64,000 bases of DNA from Marinilabiliaceae bacterium UBA5488 (GCA_002427105.1 DIPM01000011.1:6521-70520), one strand, 5' to 3'. Counted from the first letter of the stretch, positions 55,286 through 64,000 are shown. Notes: a model not told the origin generated them from the sequence alone. Program-made: numbers and translations.

Positions 55286-56629
55286 TTAAAACAAACTACC
55301 ATAAAGAAGTCCTGTGAAGGTAGCCATTACTATTACCAGAGATACGTACACTATCGTTTTTTTCGTCCCCATTACACCTCGGATAACCAACATGCTGGGT
55401 AGTGATAGTGAGGGGCCTGCAAGCAAAAGTGTCAGTGCAGGACCTTTACCCATTCCGCTGGCCAAAAGGCCTTGCACGATAGGTACTTCAGTTAGGGTTG
55501 CAAAGTACATAAATGCGCCCGCGAAACTGGCAAAGAAGTTGGAGAGTAGCGAGTTGCCTCCGACTGCCCACTCGACCCATTCGTTGGGAACGACTCCGGG
55601 GATGGCCACGTTGTCGTGAGTAGATCCCAGCAAGAAGCCGGTTATAACTACACCGATAGCCAGCAAAGGCATGATTTGTTTGGTAAAATCCCAGGCTGAG
55701 AGTGTCCACTCTCTGTTTTCCGAATCGTTCTTGTCGAAGAGGGTTACCGCAGAGAGAGCAGCTACAGCTACCAACATGGGTACCAAGGGTTGCATCTTTG
55801 GGTCGGCAATAAACATATTTGCCAGAAGTGCCGATAGCAAAGTCGCAATAAAACCCAAAACCACCCATTGCCACTTGATTTTTAAAACTTTTATAAGTGA
55901 GTAAGCTAGCATTAATCCGAAAAAGCCTGTGATATACCATTTGTATGAGAAAATATAAAACCACAGACTAGAACTGTCGCCCGGCGCAGGCGCGCCCCAG
56001 TTGGCAAAAACCATGATTAACACCAAGGTGAAAAACAGAAGCATGGTATGCGAAATAGGGCGTTTAGCAGGAGGCGCCTCGAAGTTTATCTGCTCCTCCT
56101 GTTTTACTTTTTCCTCCTTACGAAAGATAAAGGCCATTATCAGTCCGATTACAACCGCGAAAACTATTGCTCCTATCATCCTTGCTATACCCATCTCTGT
56201 GCCCAGGATGCTCCAGGTGAGGATGATTGAGAGTATGCTGATGGCAGGACCTGAGTAGAGAAAAGCAACAGCAGGGCCCAATCCCGCACCTCGCTTATAG
56301 ATGCTGGTGAAGAGTGGTAGAATTGTGCAGGAGCATACAGCAAGTATTGCGCCGGAAACCGAGGCTACCGTATATGAGAGCCATTTCTTTGCATTGGCTC
56401 CAAAGTAGCGTATTACAGAGCCTTGACTAACAAAAACGGCAATCACTCCCGCGATAAAAAATGCAGGAAGAAGACAAAGTATTACATGCTCTCGAGCATA
56501 CCATTTTGCTAGGTCTAATGCGGCGTAAATTGCAGTAGTAAAGCGCTCACTGCTTAGAGGAAGAAAAAATATCAAGCCAAAAATCAGCACTAACCATATC
56601 AAATATTTTAATTCTTTTTTTGTTTCCAT
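55286..56629 (-). CDS. COG0701/DUF318 permease, ArsP-like
   Basis: About 447 residues from the ATG at 56629 (METKKELKYL); the frame is open upstream but the extension (MAGNCFAQKR) covers a hairpin and is unlikely. Polytopic, with the conserved CSCTILPLFTSIYKRGAGLGP segment and GPALTLLLAGPSLSLPSML. ArsP members export trivalent organoarsenicals, others may export metal-related substrates. It is the last gene of the arsenic operon. Confidence 0.85.
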   Translation of the reverse strand: METKKELKYLIWLVLIFGLIFFLPLSSERFTTAIYAALDLAKWYAREHVILCLLPAFFIAGVIAVFVSQGSVIRYFGANAKKWLSYTVASVSGAILAVCSCTILPLFTSIYKRGAGLGPAVAFLYSGPAISILSIILTWSILGTEMGIARMIGAIVFAVVIGLIMAFIFRKEEKVKQEEQINFEAPPAKRPISHTMLLFFTLVLIMVFANWGAPAPGDSSSLWFYIFSYKWYITGFFGLMLAYSLIKVLKIKWQWVVLGFIATLLSALLANMFIADPKMQPLVPMLVAVAALSAVTLFDKNDSENREWTLSAWDFTKQIMPLLAIGVVITGFLLGSTHDNVAIPGVVPNEWVEWAVGGNSLLSNFFASFAGAFMYFATLTEVPIVQGLLASGMGKGPALTLLLAGPSLSLPSMLVIRGVMGTKKTIVYVSLVIVMATFTGLLYGSLF

Positions 56630-56654
56630 TGTCCTTTTTTGTGCAAAACAATTC

Positions 56655-56679
56655 CCTGCCACAGCGCTAGCGTGGCAGG
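56655..56679 (-). other. Hairpin between thioredoxin-like gene and permease
   Basis: CCTGCCAC (56655-56662) pairs with GTGGCAGG (56672-56679) around a 9-base loop. It may slow transcription or protect the upstream mRNA, giving less permease than the earlier genes. Confidence 0.55.
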
Positions 56680-56702
56680 TTTGTTTGTTGATTACCCGAT
56701 AG

Positions 56703-56936
56703 TTATACCCCTAAAATTTGCTTTATTTCTGCTTCAGAGGGCACGTGACCTTTCACTTTCACCTCGCCGTCAACTACTACTGCCGGCGTTGACATCACGT
56801 TATACTTCATTATCTCCACTATATCTTCAACCTTGCGGATTGACACATCTACCCCGGTTTCCTCTGCAACTTTATTAATCGCGTTGTATGTCAAAACGCA
56901 TTTCTTACATCCGGGTCCTAATACCAATACTTCCAT
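56703..56936 (-). CDS. Small thioredoxin-fold protein of the arsenic operon
   Basis: 77 residues with a CxxC motif at GPGCKKC (about 7-13) and a cis-Pro region STPAVVVDG. It resembles the TM0996/MTH895 redox-active disulfide family. ArsE of the ArsEFG system for aromatic arsenicals is a small redox protein of similar kind, so it may play that role here. It lies 44 bp after arsG. Confidence 0.82.
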   Translation of the reverse strand: MEVLVLGPGCKKCVLTYNAINKVAEETGVDVSIRKVEDIVEIMKYNVMSTPAVVVDGEVKVKGHVPSEAEIKQILGV

Positions 56937-56980
56937 GATTATTTTATTTTGTTAATTGTTTAAATCCTATGCGAACTTTT

Positions 56981-57682
56981 TTAAATGCTAATGATAATAT
57001 AATAAACACCTACAATAATGAACAAAGCTGCTACTATACGTTTGAACCACTTTTGAAAACTGTTCATACGGTCATAAAATCGGCCAATATTGCTTACACT
57101 ATATGCAAGCAGCCACGCTATGATGATTACTGGGAGACCCGTTGCTACCGCGAAAATTGGGGGCAACAAAAGACTCGACGGGGCTGCAATCGTCATCGGG
57201 ATCAATCCTCCGAAATATAACATAGCGCTATAAGGACAGAATGCTAAAGCGAACAATAAGCCCAGTAAAAAGGCATCCCAATAGGTTTTCTTTCCTTCTT
57301 TATTGCCAAATTTTTCAGTGAGCTTGCCTAGCCCGGGTATGTTTAGCTGAATAATATCAAGCATGAAAATCCCGATTATCAACAGAAATACCCCAAGCCA
57401 AAAGCTGCCAATACTTTGTAAGAAGCCTGCTATTTTTAACTGGCTTGCGCCGAAATAAAAGAGCATTCCAAGTGCTGTATAAGTAAAAACCCTGCCAAGC
57501 GTATAAAAAACTCCGTTAAACAAAACTCTTCTTTTGTTGCTTATGTCTTTACTTAGATAAGCCGTGGCAGTAATATTGGTTGCCAGGGGGCAAGGACTTA
57601 TAGCTGTCATCAGACCAAGTATGAATGCTGTCAGCACCGGCCAGCTTGAGCTCTCTGAAAGGCTCTGTAGGAAATTCATCAT
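56981..57682 (-). CDS. arsG: ArsG-like membrane protein (DsbD/CcdA-type permease)
   Basis: 233 residues, about six membrane helices, with PCP motif (ISPCPLATNITATAYLS) and a second LAFCPYSAMLYFGGLIP. The family is annotated as ArsG, an aminoaromatic-arsenical efflux permease in the ArsEFG system, and is also related to sulphite/thiol redox carriers. The order arsF-arsG-thioredoxin supports ArsG over a cytochrome biogenesis role. Confidence 0.82.
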   Translation of the reverse strand: MMNFLQSLSESSSWPVLTAFILGLMTAISPCPLATNITATAYLSKDISNKRRVLFNGVFYTLGRVFTYTALGMLFYFGASQLKIAGFLQSIGSFWLGVFLLIIGIFMLDIIQLNIPGLGKLTEKFGNKEGKKTYWDAFLLGLLFALAFCPYSAMLYFGGLIPMTIAAPSSLLLPPIFAVATGLPVIIIAWLLAYSVSNIGRFYDRMNSFQKWFKRIVAALFIIVGVYYIIISI

Positions 57683-57730
57683 AGCTTGAATTCGATTATT
57701 TTAGACGGATAATGTGCTTCGATAAAGCTT

Positions 57731-58180
57731 TTAGTCTAAAATTCTTTTTTCAATTTCGCTCTTTAGCAAATTTTTTAAGGTCTCCGGATTATTTCTTGCA
57801 TTGGCAAATGCTTGTCGGGTGATGTCTGTATAGTCACCGCCCTTGACAACAAGCAGCGTACTCCAGGTTACAGCATATTTTTCGACAAGTGCCTTGTTTG
57901 CAACTTCGTCAAATAACACTTCTTTGTAGCGAACTTTTTGATTATTTCCGTACAATTGGTCAATAGTTTCCTGTGTGACTTGTTCAACAGCCATGCAGGT
58001 TTTACAGCGTTGTTTGCCATGGAAATAATAAACATAGACCATTTCAGAGTCCAAACTTTCAGCTGAGTTCTCAATAGTTGTTTTTGAAGAAGTTTCGCTT
58101 GTGTTTGCTTTGTTTGCGTTTTCACTAAAGCATGCATTTGAAACAAATGCTGCAAATAATACAAAAAGTAATTTTTTCAT
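57731..58180 (-). CDS. arsF: ArsF-like secreted thioredoxin-fold protein
   Basis: 149 residues with a signal sequence (FAAFVSNACFSEN) and a CxxC motif (VYYFHGKQRCKTCMAVEQV). It matches the family annotated as nitrophenyl-compound nitroreductase subunit ArsF. With ArsG it may form a redox relay across the inner membrane. The upstream arsC ends 29 bp before its start. Confidence 0.8.
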   Translation of the reverse strand: MKKLLFVLFAAFVSNACFSENANKANTSETSSKTTIENSAESLDSEMVYVYYFHGKQRCKTCMAVEQVTQETIDQLYGNNQKVRYKEVLFDEVANKALVEKYAVTWSTLLVVKGGDYTDITRQAFANARNNPETLKNLLKSEIEKRILD

Positions 58181-58209
58181 CGTTTCGATATTTAGTATAA
58201 TTGAACTTC

Positions 58210-58650
58210 TCAGTTTAACTCCGGCAGTATTTTTTCAGTATATAATTCGTGAAAGCGAGACCTTATTTCATCCCGGATTCTGTGATATTCACTCATGATA
58301 AAATCAGGAGTGCCAACGGCCTCGGAAGGATCTTCAAAGCCAATATGCAAACGGTGTTTTACCTTGCCGGAAAAAACGGGGCAGTTCTCTTTAGCGTTAT
58401 CACAAACAGTAATAACATAATCCCACTCATGACCTTTATAATTGTCCACATTCTGAGGAACATGATGACTAATATCTATATCCAGCTCAGACATCACTTC
58501 TACGGCTGTAGGATTTACCCTGTTGGCAGGCTTTGTCCCTCCTGACTTAACCTCTAAGCGCTTGTCAAAAGATTGAAGAAAGCCATGAGCCATCTGGCTG
58601 CGGCAGCTATTGCCCGTACAAAGAATCAAAATTTTTGTTTTCATAATCAA
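58210..58650 (-). CDS. arsC: Arsenate reductase, low-molecular-weight phosphatase type
   Basis: 146 residues. The active-site loop Cx5R is CTGNSCR (Cys11-Arg17) and the redox cysteines lie in VCDNAKENCPVF. It reduces arsenate to arsenite using thioredoxin. It lies directly after acr3 with a gap of about 8 bp. The start may be the third codon (MKTKIL). Confidence 0.94.
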   Translation of the reverse strand: MIMKTKILILCTGNSCRSQMAHGFLQSFDKRLEVKSGGTKPANRVNPTAVEVMSELDIDISHHVPQNVDNYKGHEWDYVITVCDNAKENCPVFSGKVKHRLHIGFEDPSEAVGTPDFIMSEYHRIRDEIRSRFHELYTEKILPELN

Positions 58651-58657
58651 CGTTTTA

Positions 58658-59728
58658 TTATTTGTTTTGTATTTGCTGAGTTTCAGGAAACCAGTGGCTG
58701 GTTTTGTTTGCTATAAACACTAAAAACAGCATCAAAGGCACTTCTGTTAATACTCCCACTGTTGTGGCCAGGGCAGCAGGAGAATTCATCCCAAACAGTG
58801 CAATTGCTACAGCAACTGCAAGCTCAAAGAAATTGGATGCCCCAATCAGTCCTGCAGGAGCAGCTATTCTAAACGGCAATTTCATTAACTTTGCAGCTCC
58901 ATAGGCTATAAAGAAAATTAAGAAGGTCTGAATTGTTAGGGGTACAGCGATTAGCAAAATGTGGAAGGGATTGTTCAAAATTGTCTCTCCCTGGAAAGAG
59001 AAAAGAAGCACCAGCATTAATAATAATCCTGCAGTTGTTGCTCCATCAAATTTAGGTAAAAATTTCTTTTCGAAATACTCCAATCCTTTTCTCTTTACAA
59101 CCCTCACTCTGGTTAAAATACCCCCGGTCAGCGGTATTACTACAAAAAGAATAACCGACAATATCAGCGTATCCCATGGAACAGTAACATTGCTTACACC
59201 AAGTAACAATTTCACAATCGGGATAAAAGCCACTAGTATGATTAAGTTATTGGTTGCCACCTGTACAACAGTATATGCAGGGTCACCTTTTGTCAATGTG
59301 CTCCATACGAAAACCATTGCAGTGCAAGGTGCAGCTCCCAGCAGGACTGCCCCTGCCAGATACTCTGTTGCGAGGTCAGGTGTTATGAAATTTTGGAACA
59401 CTATAAAAAGAAAGAAGGAGGCTATAGCATACATCGTAAAAGGTTTTATCAACCAATTAACAACCCATGTTAAGTATAAGCCCTTGGGATTTCTGCCTAC
59501 ATTTTTGATGCTCTTAAAATCTACCTTCATCATCATGGGATAGATCATAACCCAGATAAGAATAGCTGTGGGGATGGAAATATTTGCATATTCAAACCTT
59601 CCCAAAAAATCCGGGATCGCGGGCAAATATCTTCCTATTAATACTCCTGCTGCCATACATAGGATTACCCATACAGACAGGTACTTATTGAAAAAGCTGA
59701 TTCCGGATTCTTTTCTGTCGTTTGCCAT
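58658..59728 (-). CDS. acr3: Acr3-type arsenite efflux permease
   Basis: 356 residues, about ten membrane helices. The conserved Cys in GAAPCTAMVFVWS and the Glu in NFFELAVAVA are family hallmarks. It exports arsenite produced by ArsC. An ArsR-type palindrome lies upstream of it (59780-59795). Confidence 0.94.
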   Translation of the reverse strand: MANDRKESGISFFNKYLSVWVILCMAAGVLIGRYLPAIPDFLGRFEYANISIPTAILIWVMIYPMMMKVDFKSIKNVGRNPKGLYLTWVVNWLIKPFTMYAIASFFLFIVFQNFITPDLATEYLAGAVLLGAAPCTAMVFVWSTLTKGDPAYTVVQVATNNLIILVAFIPIVKLLLGVSNVTVPWDTLILSVILFVVIPLTGGILTRVRVVKRKGLEYFEKKFLPKFDGATTAGLLLMLVLLFSFQGETILNNPFHILLIAVPLTIQTFLIFFIAYGAAKLMKLPFRIAAPAGLIGASNFFELAVAVAIALFGMNSPAALATTVGVLTEVPLMLFLVFIANKTSHWFPETQQIQNK

Positions 59729-59779
59729 GTTTTTTACTTTACATTAATGGTAATACAACTTCATTATTTAAAACTCTTA

Positions 59780-59795
59780 TTCGTGTATTTACGAA
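59780..59795 (-). promoter_or_regulatory. ArsR operator-like palindrome between arsR and acr3
   Basis: TTCGTGTATTTACGAA has perfect 5-bp arms and resembles the palindrome upstream of arsR at 60169-60184. Confidence 0.6.
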
Positions 59796-59820
59796 CATTG
59801 AAAACAAAAAAACACCTTCT

Positions 59821-60147
59821 TTATTTGCAAGACGGAGCTTTACCATCGAATATCCTGAATAAATATGAAAATAAGCTTCGCGCAAGGTCCCAATTATCTT
59901 TATTAATACAGTACCTGACTTTTGGCGCTTCAATTTCTCCTTTTATTAGTCCCGCATCCCTCAATTCTTTCAAATGTTGCGAAACTGTTGATTTGGCCAT
60001 TGGAAGAACATCATGAATATCACCAAAAAAACAACTGTCCTGTGATGCCAAAAACACAAGAATCTCAACGCGGGTAGGATGACCCAAAGCTTTCGCAAAC
60101 CGTGCCACCAATTCCTGATCTGCAACAATCATCTTTTCTTTTAGCAT
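59821..60147 (-). CDS. arsR: ArsR-family metalloregulator
   Basis: 108 residues, winged HTH (ALGHPTRVEILVFL, MAKSTVSQHLKELRDAG). It represses the arsenic operon until arsenite binds. The classical ELCVCDL arsenic site is missing; a Cys in QDSCFFGD and a C-terminal Cys (PSCK) may serve instead. The start at 60147 follows the operator by about 20 bp. Confidence 0.92.
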   Translation of the reverse strand: MLKEKMIVADQELVARFAKALGHPTRVEILVFLASQDSCFFGDIHDVLPMAKSTVSQHLKELRDAGLIKGEIEAPKVRYCINKDNWDLARSLFSYLFRIFDGKAPSCK

Positions 60148-60167
60148 TTTTATTATTCTATTTCGTT

Positions 60168-60185
60168 GTTCGCAAATCTACGAAC
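60168..60185 (-). promoter_or_regulatory. arsR promoter with overlapping operator
   Basis: GTTCGCAAATCTACGAAC is a palindrome with 5-bp arms. Read on the minus strand it contains TAGATTTG, a consensus -7 element, with TTG about 18 bp further upstream. Binding of ArsR here would block the promoter directly. Confidence 0.65.
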
Positions 60186-60248
60186 AATTTTGAATCGTCA
60201 ATATATCGTGCAGTTAATTTAAGTTAAAACTATAGATTTTCTTGAGTG

Positions 60249-60320
60249 AGCGGAAAACGGGGATCGAACCCGCGACCCTCAGCTTGGGAAGCTGATGCTC
60301 TACCACTGAGCTACTTCCGC
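60249..60320 (-). tRNA. tRNA-Gly (anticodon CCC)
   Basis: 72 nt. The acceptor stem GCGGAAG/TTTCCGC closes with one G-U pair; D arm AGCTCAGTGGTAGAGC; anticodon arm TCAGC-TTCCCAA-GCTGA gives anticodon CCC; T arm GCGGGTTCGATCCCCG. No CCA is encoded. It reads GGG codons. Confidence 0.95.
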
Positions 60321-60504
60321 TTGTTCACACCACTCTATTATATAATATTATGGCGCTTTTTGATGCACTTAAACTTGCATGCAAATGTAATTTTTGCATT
60401 TGATTCCCACAATATTTGAAGAGAAATTATCCTTTTCTATTTGTTTTTATATATGCTCATGAAGCAAATGTTCTCTCTTGGGTTGTTTGAAATAAATTGC
60501 CTTC

Positions 60505-60526
60505 CCTGATTGTTTTTATAATCAGG
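60505..60526 (-). terminator. Hairpin directly after the DUF4349 gene
   Basis: CCTGATT (60505-60511) and AATCAGG (60520-60526) form a 7-bp stem with an 8-base loop, next to the stop at 60529. The U-run is weak. Confidence 0.45.
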
Positions 60527-60528
60527 TT

Positions 60529-61389
60529 CTATTTATTATTTCTCCTTTTATGCTTTCTCCATATATAAAAGATCAAAGAAGCAATAAGCCAAAATGGCCA
60601 GATCTTAATTAGGAAAAGTGAAAAATCAACGAATCCGAACCAGCCTTTAGATAATGATTGCTTGAATCTTTCGGAAAATCTGTCGCGTTTAGCCGGGTTA
60701 TATTCAAAATCGTTTTGTTTTGATATTGATAAATCCAATGTGCTGTATTCAACCAAATCGCTAAAGTATTTCAATCTGCCCGTTGTGCTTTCAATTTCTT
60801 CTTCCAGCCCTCGTATTTTCTCTTCAATCTCAAGTATTTCTTTTACACTATTGGCTCTTTTCAATAAGTCCTTGTACCGTGACAGGTAATTTCGTTTGTT
60901 TTCAAGCCTTGTTTCCAAATCAATAAACTGATCTGTCACATCACGAGCTTGAATATCTTTGTAAAGAATTTCTCCATCGCCTTTTTCAATTCCGGAAATA
61001 AACTTTTCAAAATTTACACTGGGTACCCTTATTATCAGATTGAAAGATGATTCCCAGTCTGTTTTATTGAAGCTCTCATTTGCATAATATCCTCCATGGA
61101 TATTTATTAAAGTTTCAATTCTCAATTTAGTGTTTTCAAGTTCCGAAACCCTAAGACCTATTCGCCCATCTTTGATGATTTTTTTCTTAATCACTTCCTG
61201 CTTGTCAATATAATCAATTGGCGCAGCTGGTGCAACTTCGGATTGCCGTGTTATCGGTATCATTTCTTCTTCCACATCGGCGAGGGCATAAGCAGCTTGA
61301 TTCGTTTGTTTCTGATTGCATGAAGTAATCAGAATTGTCAAAGTCAGTATTGATAGAATCTTTCTCATGTTTTTCAGTATTCTATTCAT
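60529..61389 (-). CDS. DUF4349 lipoprotein
   Basis: 286 residues with lipoprotein signal ending LITSC, a beta/alpha DUF4349 domain (RIGLRVSELENTKLRIETLI, YANESF), a long coiled coil (LKRANSVKEILEIEEKIRGLEEEIE) and a C-terminal membrane helix (KIWPFWLIASLIFYIWRK). Function unknown; family members are envelope proteins. The first ATG overlaps creD by 8 bp; a second ATG seven codons later is an alternative start. Confidence 0.88.
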   Translation of the reverse strand: MNRILKNMRKILSILTLTILITSCNQKQTNQAAYALADVEEEMIPITRQSEVAPAAPIDYIDKQEVIKKKIIKDGRIGLRVSELENTKLRIETLINIHGGYYANESFNKTDWESSFNLIIRVPSVNFEKFISGIEKGDGEILYKDIQARDVTDQFIDLETRLENKRNYLSRYKDLLKRANSVKEILEIEEKIRGLEEEIESTTGRLKYFSDLVEYSTLDLSISKQNDFEYNPAKRDRFSERFKQSLSKGWFGFVDFSLFLIKIWPFWLIASLIFYIWRKHKRRNNK

Positions 61390-62698
61390 TAAGGTTTATA
61401 TTATACCAGTCTATTTTTCGAGAGAAGTACATCACTAGCCCTAATATGATAAAAATCCCTATACTTCCTATCAGCAGAGCATAGTCTTGCAGTTGGATTA
61501 TTGTAAAAATAAACGAGTACAACACAGTCAATATGCCTGAAATTAAGAGTGTCAATTTGCCTGATTTTAAAATAGCCTGAACGTATCCGGCGATAAGGGC
61601 AAGCGTTGATATAGCTGATACGATAAAGGCAAGATTGTATTTCAAATATTCTGAAATAGAAAGCAGAAGGCTGTAAAACACAATTAAGGCAATGCCAACA
61701 AGAATATATTGAATAGGATGGATGAATACTTTGTTAAGAACTTCAATAAAGAAAAATGTTAAGAATGTGAATCCTATAAACAATATAGCATATCGAATTG
61801 ACCTATACGATTTTTGGTAGTTATCCACGGGCAGAAGCAAGTCAATTCCAAATGAGGAATCGCTGATAGAATGTCTGTTGCCCAACCAGATTTGCGGGAA
61901 ATTTCTATTTAAGTGTAGCACATTCCAATTAGCCACAAACCCCTTTTCGCTTACCTCTCGACTGTCCGGTAGAAATGCCCCTTTGAAACTTGGATTTGGC
62001 CATTCCGACCTCAGATTAATGTTAGTTACTCTACCAACCGGAGTAAAATATAACAATTGACTTCCTTTAAGGTCTAATTCTAAACTAAAATTATATGCAG
62101 AACTGTCTTTTAGGTCTAAATTCAATAAAGCATTAATGCCAGTCATAACAACATCATTAGACGATACATCCGGATTGAATGCTATGTTTTGATCATTCCA
62201 ATTCAGAATTACTTGCTCCTCTATACCTCTAAGGTCGTTTATGCCTATTACAAATTCTGCCTTGTCAAAAAGGATATTCCTGGGCTGAATGTCAAGAGAT
62301 GCCAGGTCTATGTTGTTGAATGCCCCTGATATACTAAGTTTTGAGTTGTAAACAACGATTTCGTAAATTCCTCTGTAACGTTTCTCGGGGTTGATATTGC
62401 CCGAAATATTCAGCTCTGTGGGCAGTATATGGATGAACTCCTTAATTTGAACAATTTTTTCGGTCGAGTCCTTTCTAGAAAACTCTTTAATATATCTATA
62501 ATATGGAATTGAAATTAAGGGTCCTGAAATGGTCTGTTCCTCACCCCATTTAGAGCTAACTTCTCTGATAGCTTCATTTTGGGTCGATTCTCTTTCAATG
62601 ATTAGGCTCCTAATCATTGAAGCAGGAATAAGCAGCAACAATGTAATAATTACAATTGTCCCTATCTTAAAGTAGATGTTGTTTTTTAGAGGGCGCAT
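61382..62698 (-). CDS. creD: CreD-family inner membrane protein
   Basis: 438 residues: N-terminal membrane helix, a large periplasmic domain with ISGPLISIPY (CreD hallmark), and a cluster of six C-terminal membrane helices. CreD in Enterobacteria relates to envelope integrity and beta-lactam response. It is coupled to the DUF4349 gene, with an 8-bp overlap, and lies 5 bp after the oxidoreductase gene. Confidence 0.9.
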   Translation of the reverse strand: MRPLKNNIYFKIGTIVIITLLLLIPASMIRSLIIERESTQNEAIREVSSKWGEEQTISGPLISIPYYRYIKEFSRKDSTEKIVQIKEFIHILPTELNISGNINPEKRYRGIYEIVVYNSKLSISGAFNNIDLASLDIQPRNILFDKAEFVIGINDLRGIEEQVILNWNDQNIAFNPDVSSNDVVMTGINALLNLDLKDSSAYNFSLELDLKGSQLLYFTPVGRVTNINLRSEWPNPSFKGAFLPDSREVSEKGFVANWNVLHLNRNFPQIWLGNRHSISDSSFGIDLLLPVDNYQKSYRSIRYAILFIGFTFLTFFFIEVLNKVFIHPIQYILVGIALIVFYSLLLSISEYLKYNLAFIVSAISTLALIAGYVQAILKSGKLTLLISGILTVLYSFIFTIIQLQDYALLIGSIGIFIILGLVMYFSRKIDWYNINLNE

Positions 62699-62703
62699 AT
62701 CCT

Positions 62704-63684
62704 TTAGTTTTGGTTTATCGGTGGCTGTTCAATTCTCAGAATTACATTTCCGGTTTTCTGACCGGTCTCAACGTATTTGTAGGCTTCAACGATTTGTTCC
62801 AGTGTGTATTCCCTGTCTATCACGGGTTTAAACTCTCCATTTTCAATAAGCTGTTTGAAAAATTTCAAGTCGTCCTTGTCGATGGTCGGAACTGCAAAAA
62901 CAACTTTTTTTCTACTGTATAAGGGAGTAAAAAGAGCCAGAAAAATATTTTCAGCATTTTTCCCCAATTCAGTCGAGATGTAAATGCCTTTTTCAGTCAA
63001 TAATGGCTTGCAAGCCTTGAATGAACTTTTTCCTACCGCGTCAAGAATAAGCCCAAACCTCTGCTCAGTTTTTCTGAAATCTTGTGTCTGATAGTCAATT
63101 ACGATATCAGCACTCAGTGATTTTACTAATTCTACATTCTTTGTATTACAAACAGCGGTAACGGATACTCCAAGATGTTTCAAAAGCTGAACTGCGGCTG
63201 AACCTATCGCACCTGTGGCTCCATAAACCATGGCGTTTTGACCGCTTTTGATTTTTGAAGCCCTGATACTGCATAGCGCGTAATGTGCTCCCTCGGTAAT
63301 AGCAGCAGATTCTGTAAGACTAAGATTGACGGGGATTTTCTCGATGTCTTTGGCTTCTACGCATAAATATTCGGCATGACCACCAAAGGTTTCATCGTTA
63401 AAGCCAAAGACTTTATCGCCTACAATAAATTCTGATACATCATTTCCAACTTCTTCGATAATACCTGCGAACTCGCAGCCCAATGTTTGATACTTAGGAC
63501 GAAATAAACCGCTCCAAAATCGCGAAATAAAATACTCAGCACTTCGGAAACCCGAGTCTGTACGATTCACTGTTGAAGCATGCACTTTTAGCAATACTTC
63601 GATACTTTTGGGTCTGGGCTTTGCAACTTCTGTTAATCTTGCCACCTCAGGTGGACCATATTTTGTGTGAACAATCGCTTTCAT
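62704..63684 (-). CDS. MDR-family NAD(P)-dependent oxidoreductase
   Basis: 326 residues of the medium-chain dehydrogenase/quinone-oxidoreductase group. A GroES-like N-terminal domain is followed by the Rossmann motif GATGAIGSAAVQLLKHLG. Cysteine ligands of the structural zinc are lacking, so it is probably the zinc-free quinone-reductase type. The substrate is unknown. It is first in a run with creD and the DUF4349 gene. Confidence 0.88.
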   Translation of the reverse strand: MKAIVHTKYGPPEVARLTEVAKPRPKSIEVLLKVHASTVNRTDSGFRSAEYFISRFWSGLFRPKYQTLGCEFAGIIEEVGNDVSEFIVGDKVFGFNDETFGGHAEYLCVEAKDIEKIPVNLSLTESAAITEGAHYALCSIRASKIKSGQNAMVYGATGAIGSAAVQLLKHLGVSVTAVCNTKNVELVKSLSADIVIDYQTQDFRKTEQRFGLILDAVGKSSFKACKPLLTEKGIYISTELGKNAENIFLALFTPLYSRKKVVFAVPTIDKDDLKFFKQLIENGEFKPVIDREYTLEQIVEAYKYVETGQKTGNVILRIEQPPINQN

Positions 63685-64000
63685 ATATTTTAATCTTTCA
63701 AAATTTCCGGTTCTTACTTTCTTAAACTATAATAATGACTCTGCTTGCATAAATTAAAAGGCGAATTATCGTCTTAAATTGAAATTTTAATTCTGCTAAT
63801 CATCCACCTAAACGGTTTTTCTACATTCCCCCTTTTCTCTCCGAAGATAGGAAAATCAAATGACCAAGTACCTGATTTTTCCATGTTTTAACAAATAATA
63901 TCATAGATGTCCGGTAAATATTTCAAAACGACTTAGCTTATAGATTTCTCACTTCGCTCGAAATGACAATCAGATATTTAAGGTCTGCTGAAAAACTCGC
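63685..64000. other. Right-edge gap with one interspersed-repeat-like motif
   Basis: No gene is supported up to the window end. TCACTTCGCTCGAAATGAC near 63949-63967 resembles the motif at 31336-31353. Confidence 0.5.

Overview
The window looks like a chromosome segment of a Bacteroidota bacterium, probably class Bacteroidia and anaerobic or microaerobic. The evidence is TAnnTTTG-type promoters, a SusC/CirA-type TonB-dependent receptor with a carboxypeptidase-regulatory-like domain, a DUF4625 lipoprotein, LytS/LytTR two-component pairs, a menaquinone pathway, a biotin-dependent carboxyltransferase pair, and MacAB/TolC modules of the usual Bacteroidota layout. I could not place it to genus from the sequence alone.

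Layout. 1-5.9 kb is housekeeping: a secreted gluzincin-like protein running off the left edge, a GH13 enzyme, a nucleoid-associated protein and TrkH. At 6.0-8.7 kb lies an intact IS21-family insertion sequence. From 9.1 to 27.1 kb is an accessory island with every gene on the minus strand. It holds a three-gene Xre / ImmA-like protease / PIN operon, a secreted-protein gene broken by a nonsense codon, a small lipoprotein, and a tightly packed eight-gene operon: hsdM - hsdS - SIR2 - HerA - HEPN-motif protein - hsdR - DUF262/DUF1524 - WYL regulator. Upstream of it are an Xre gene followed by a 55-codon stump of a PHP-domain ATPase gene, and a decayed cupin gene.

27.5-39.2 kb carries menaquinone genes in two blocks (menF-menD-menB and menC-menE). 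They are separated by a TonB-dependent receptor with a DUF4625 lipoprotein and a LiaF-like / LytS / LytTR operon. 39.6-41.5 kb has a biotin carrier protein and an OadA-like carboxyltransferase. 41.7-48.1 kb is a TolC / HlyD / MacB-type ABC exporter with its own LytS-LytTR pair. Then come recQ, nspC, a pstSCAB phosphate operon (no phoU beside it), an extended arsenic operon (arsR-acr3-arsC-arsF-arsG-thioredoxin-COG0701 permease), tRNA-Gly(CCC), a DUF4349-creD pair and an MDR-family oxidoreductase.

How the genes work together. The most interesting part is the 12.3-26.3 kb operon. A type I restriction-modification system encloses a SIR2-HerA pair and a protein ending in a HEPN-type Rx4H motif, and is followed by a DUF262/DUF1524 endonuclease-like protein and a WYL-type regulator. 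Two copies of a 17-bp palindrome (15/17 identical), each followed after exactly 13 bp by the same heptamer, lie upstream of hsdM and upstream of the lipoprotein that follows the WYL gene. I infer that the WYL protein controls both. Sample lines from the SIR2/HerA/HEPN genes look clearly more AT-rich than sample lines from hsdM and hsdR, which suggests a separately acquired cassette. All functions are inferred from sequence; no database search was run.
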